Shown: piece by piece, positions 23,210 to 24,656 of the stretch
Layout: each line of letters opens with the position of its first letter
How positions within the stretch are numbered: the stretch's first letter is position 1
Assembly: GCA_045646925.1 (NCBI GenBank)
Contig: JAZRLQ010000086.1
Coordinates: 1-24,656 of the forward strand
Direction: 5' to 3'
Source: QALR01 sp045646925
Lineage (GTDB): Bacteria; Bacillota; Clostridia; Oscillospirales; CAG-272
DNA length: 24,656 nt
The notes under the pieces: generated by a model
The model's input: the letters and a program-made list of their open reading frames with translations, nothing else
The model's database searches: none
What the model was told of the DNA's origin: nothing
Position numbers and translations under genes: made by a program

Positions 23210-24004
23210 TTATGATTGGATTTCATCCCGCAATCCCGGAAAAAGACGCATAGCGTTTTTCCATAGAATATTTTCTTTGTCTTGCCGTGAAAGATCGGAT
23301 AGCGCAATTCTTCCGAATTGAAACGCAAAGGAATACGTATCCGTTCCAAACAGTATTTTCTGAGATCCTATGCGGCTCACGGCATATTCAATGATATTGT
23401 TCCGAGAACTTGCGCCGCCCGAGGTATCCGTATAAATATTGCCGTGCTTTGCATTCGCGATCGCTTCCACGTGTTCTTTGGAAGCGACGTGCGCAATGAT
23501 CAGCTTCATATCGGGATATTTGTCTGCAAACGACGGCATTTGCGATATATAATGCGGGTGCATAAGAATAACCGCCCTATGCTCGTTTGCAAATGCGAAC
23601 AGCTCATCCGCATATTCCCGAATATCGTATTTCTGCTCAAAGGATTGTATTTTGATCCCCAAAACCTTGGGATGTGCAAGCATTTTCTCAGCTTGCGCAT
23701 AGGTTTCCTTTTGACGCGGATCTATGACCACCCATTGATATACCCAATCTTTTTCGTCTATAAGCCGATGCAAATACAAGTTTTCTTCCGTGATACATTC
23801 CGCATGATTCAATACGGATGCAAACGTAGAACATCCCACCTTTGCAACACCTGCTCTTTGATATACACCCTCCACAAAATCCAAACTGCGCAAATGGCTT
23901 TCATCATCGGGACAGTCGAAACGCGATCCGTGATTGAAATGCGAATGGATATCTATGGGGCTGTGTTCAAATTTCAATTGGTCGGGAGAACCGAATAAAT
24001 ACAT
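23210..24004 (-). CDS. Amidohydrolase-family protein (metal-dependent hydrolase, PF04909 type)
   Basis: A 264-residue TIM-barrel hydrolase. DIHSHF (18-23) gives the first metal-binding pair His20 and His22. HPHY (149-152), IAHVAS (170-175, His172) and FGTDTY (219-224, Asp222) supply the other expected ligands. The length and motif set fit the amidohydrolase-2 group, which includes ACMSD-like decarboxylases and lactone hydrolases; the substrate cannot be told. Lys118 (GIKI) is noted, but it need not be carbamylated. It is cytoplasmic. GAAAGGGTGG lies upstream of the ATG. It has its own promoter, and I see no strong terminator before the GDPD promoter. Confidence 0.85.
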   Translation of the reverse strand: MYLFGSPDQLKFEHSPIDIHSHFNHGSRFDCPDDESHLRSLDFVEGVYQRAGVAKVGCSTFASVLNHAECITEENLYLHRLIDEKDWVYQWVVIDPRQKETYAQAEKMLAHPKVLGIKIQSFEQKYDIREYADELFAFANEHRAVILMHPHYISQMPSFADKYPDMKLIIAHVASKEHVEAIANAKHGNIYTDTSGGASSRNNIIEYAVSRIGSQKILFGTDTYSFAFQFGRIALSDLSRQDKENILWKNAMRLFPGLRDEIQS

Positions 24005-24037
24005 AGTCTTGCCACCCTTTCATTTGTTTTCATTGTC

Positions 24038-24066
24038 AGTATATCTCATTTTTCTGCTATTTGCAA
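24038..24066 (-). promoter_or_regulatory. Sigma-A promoter of the amidohydrolase gene
   Basis: On the minus strand, TTGCAA (24061-24066), a 17-base spacer and TATACT (24038-24043), about 34 bases before the ATG. Confidence 0.7.
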
Positions 24067-24191
24067 CAACTTTTCTTCACGATTTGCTTCAACTTCAAAG
24101 TTTTCTTCATTATGTCTTTTGTTAACAGAGTATAAATATTTTTGAATTATAATTTTATTATTCGTTATTTACAATTAGATAAAAACAAAAC

Positions 24192-24236
24192 CGGGAAGGA
24201 TTCCATATCTTAAGACACGGAATCCTTCCCGAAATT
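24192..24236. terminator. Strong bidirectional hairpin with a palindromic loop
   Basis: A perfect 13-bp stem (CGGGAAGGATTCC at 24192-24204 with its complement at 24219-24231) is flanked by AAAAC on one side and a T run on the other. It can act as a terminator both ways, most plausibly for the minus-strand ORF at 24379-24588. The 14-base loop contains the palindrome TCTTAAGA (24208-24215). The surrounding gap 24005-24378 also holds the amidohydrolase promoter and an orphan open stretch, but no convincing gene. Confidence 0.75.
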
Positions 24237-24247
24237 TTTATATTTTA

Positions 24248-24370
24248 TTAACCTAAATGGAAATCAAAATTGAATATGATTAAAAACTCATCTCTTGTTA
24301 AATTTTGATTTTCTTGGGGAAGCCTACCCGGTATATATTTCCGAAGAATGTCAAATTTAAGATTATATTT
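24248..24370 (-). pseudogene. Orphan 40-codon open stretch without a start codon, possible gene remnant
   Basis: Between a TAA at 24371-24373 and a TAA at 24248-24250 (minus strand), 40 codons are open and read like protein (for example IPGRLPQENQNL and DEFLIIFNFDF). There is no ATG, GTG or TTG in frame. It lies nine bases after the stop of the small ORF at 24379-24588, in another frame, and before the strong hairpin. It may be the worn tail of a former gene, or chance. Confidence 0.2.
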
Positions 24371-24378
24371 TTACTTAA

Positions 24379-24588
24379 TCATTCACAAAAATAATATACC
24401 ATCAAATCATAGATCTTTCCCCCGTTTTCCACGGAAATGTCTATGAAATCCATGCCTTCTGTTGATTGATAACTGAAAGCAGTCAGATTTCTCTCGTTCA
24501 ATATTAATTTTTGCGCTGTATTTCCGTCGCGTACACGACAAATTTTATATTCATTCGGCGGAACATCCCGCCCATATATCTTTGACAA
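24379..24588 (-). CDS. Small hypothetical protein (TTG start)
   Basis: A 69-residue frame that I do not recognise. It starts with TTG directly after an in-frame TAG, with AAGG eight bases before the start. The product is acidic to neutral, soluble-looking and rich in Asn, Tyr and Asp (for example RVRDGNTAQKLILNERN), and ends in YYFCE. Codon use and base composition are more A+T rich than in the genes to the left. It could be a real small protein or the 3' remnant of a longer gene. The downstream hairpin at 24192-24236 would end its transcript. Confidence 0.35.
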   Translation of the reverse strand: MSKIYGRDVPPNEYKICRVRDGNTAQKLILNERNLTAFSYQSTEGMDFIDISVENGGKIYDLMVYYFCE

Positions 24589-24610
24589 CTACTAAACCTT
24601 TATTTTTCAA

Positions 24611-24637
24611 GTGAAATATTCACCATAAGGTGAATAT
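24611..24637. promoter_or_regulatory. Overlapping inverted repeats upstream of the small ORF
   Basis: A 9-bp inverted repeat, ATATTCACC-N4-GGTGAATAT (24616-24637), overlaps a smaller one, GTGAA-N3-TTCAC (24611-24623). This gives three alternating half-sites about 23-50 bases before the TTG at 24588. There is no T run suited to termination. It may be an operator. Confidence 0.4.
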
Positions 24638-24656
24638 AAAATAAAACAAATCCCTC

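Overview
The window looks like chromosomal DNA from a low-to-moderate G+C Bacillota (Clostridia), most likely an uncultured gut-type clostridium. That placement is inferred from strong AGGAGG-type ribosome binding sites, consensus sigma-A promoters with extended -10 elements (TGGTATAAT recurs), typical rho-independent terminators, and gene content common in Firmicutes (a YfmF/YfmH peptidase-like pair, DegV, a YwaF-like membrane protein, an SPFH/NfeD pair). I see no rRNA, tRNA, CRISPR array, transposase, integrase or phage gene.

Layout, plus-strand part (1-17637, except one minus-strand pair). It opens with the 3' end of a GH2 glycosidase, followed by a non-coding stretch with six DnaA-box-like 9-mers and a terminator. 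Next come a PlsC-type acyltransferase with a zinc ribbon, overlapping a GltS-type sodium/glutamate symporter; a Cof-type HAD phosphatase; a YwaF-like membrane protein; and a two-gene unit of a GH39-like glycosidase and a DUF4838-like protein. On the minus strand sit an SPFH (QmcA-like) protein and its NfeD partner. Divergent from them is an apparent operon yfmF-yfmH-lgt-folD. Then follow an FAD oxidoreductase of the phytoene-desaturase type, a DegV fatty-acid-binding protein preceded by a possible 10-codon leader, and a diacylglycerol-kinase-like lipid kinase.

Layout, minus-strand part (24588 down to 17737). In transcription order: a small unknown TTG-started ORF, an amidohydrolase, a glycerophosphodiester phosphodiesterase, an 80-residue membrane-anchored zinc ribbon, a second acyltransferase with a zinc ribbon (same architecture as the first), a large two-part lipoprotein, and an intracellular GH32-like glycosidase. 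The last 650 bases are visibly more A+T rich and hold little recognisable coding sequence.

Two functional themes recur. One is lipid and envelope metabolism: two acyltransferases, a lipid kinase, GDPD, DegV, Lgt, a lipoprotein, and SPFH/NfeD. The other is intracellular sugar breakdown: GH2, GH39-like, DUF4838-like and GH32-like proteins, of which the three complete ones lack signal peptides. There is no clear single new system. The best candidates for follow-up are the paired acyltransferase/zinc-ribbon proteins, the DnaA-box cluster away from dnaA, and several operator-like inverted repeats placed exactly on promoters, including one type shared by two genes.
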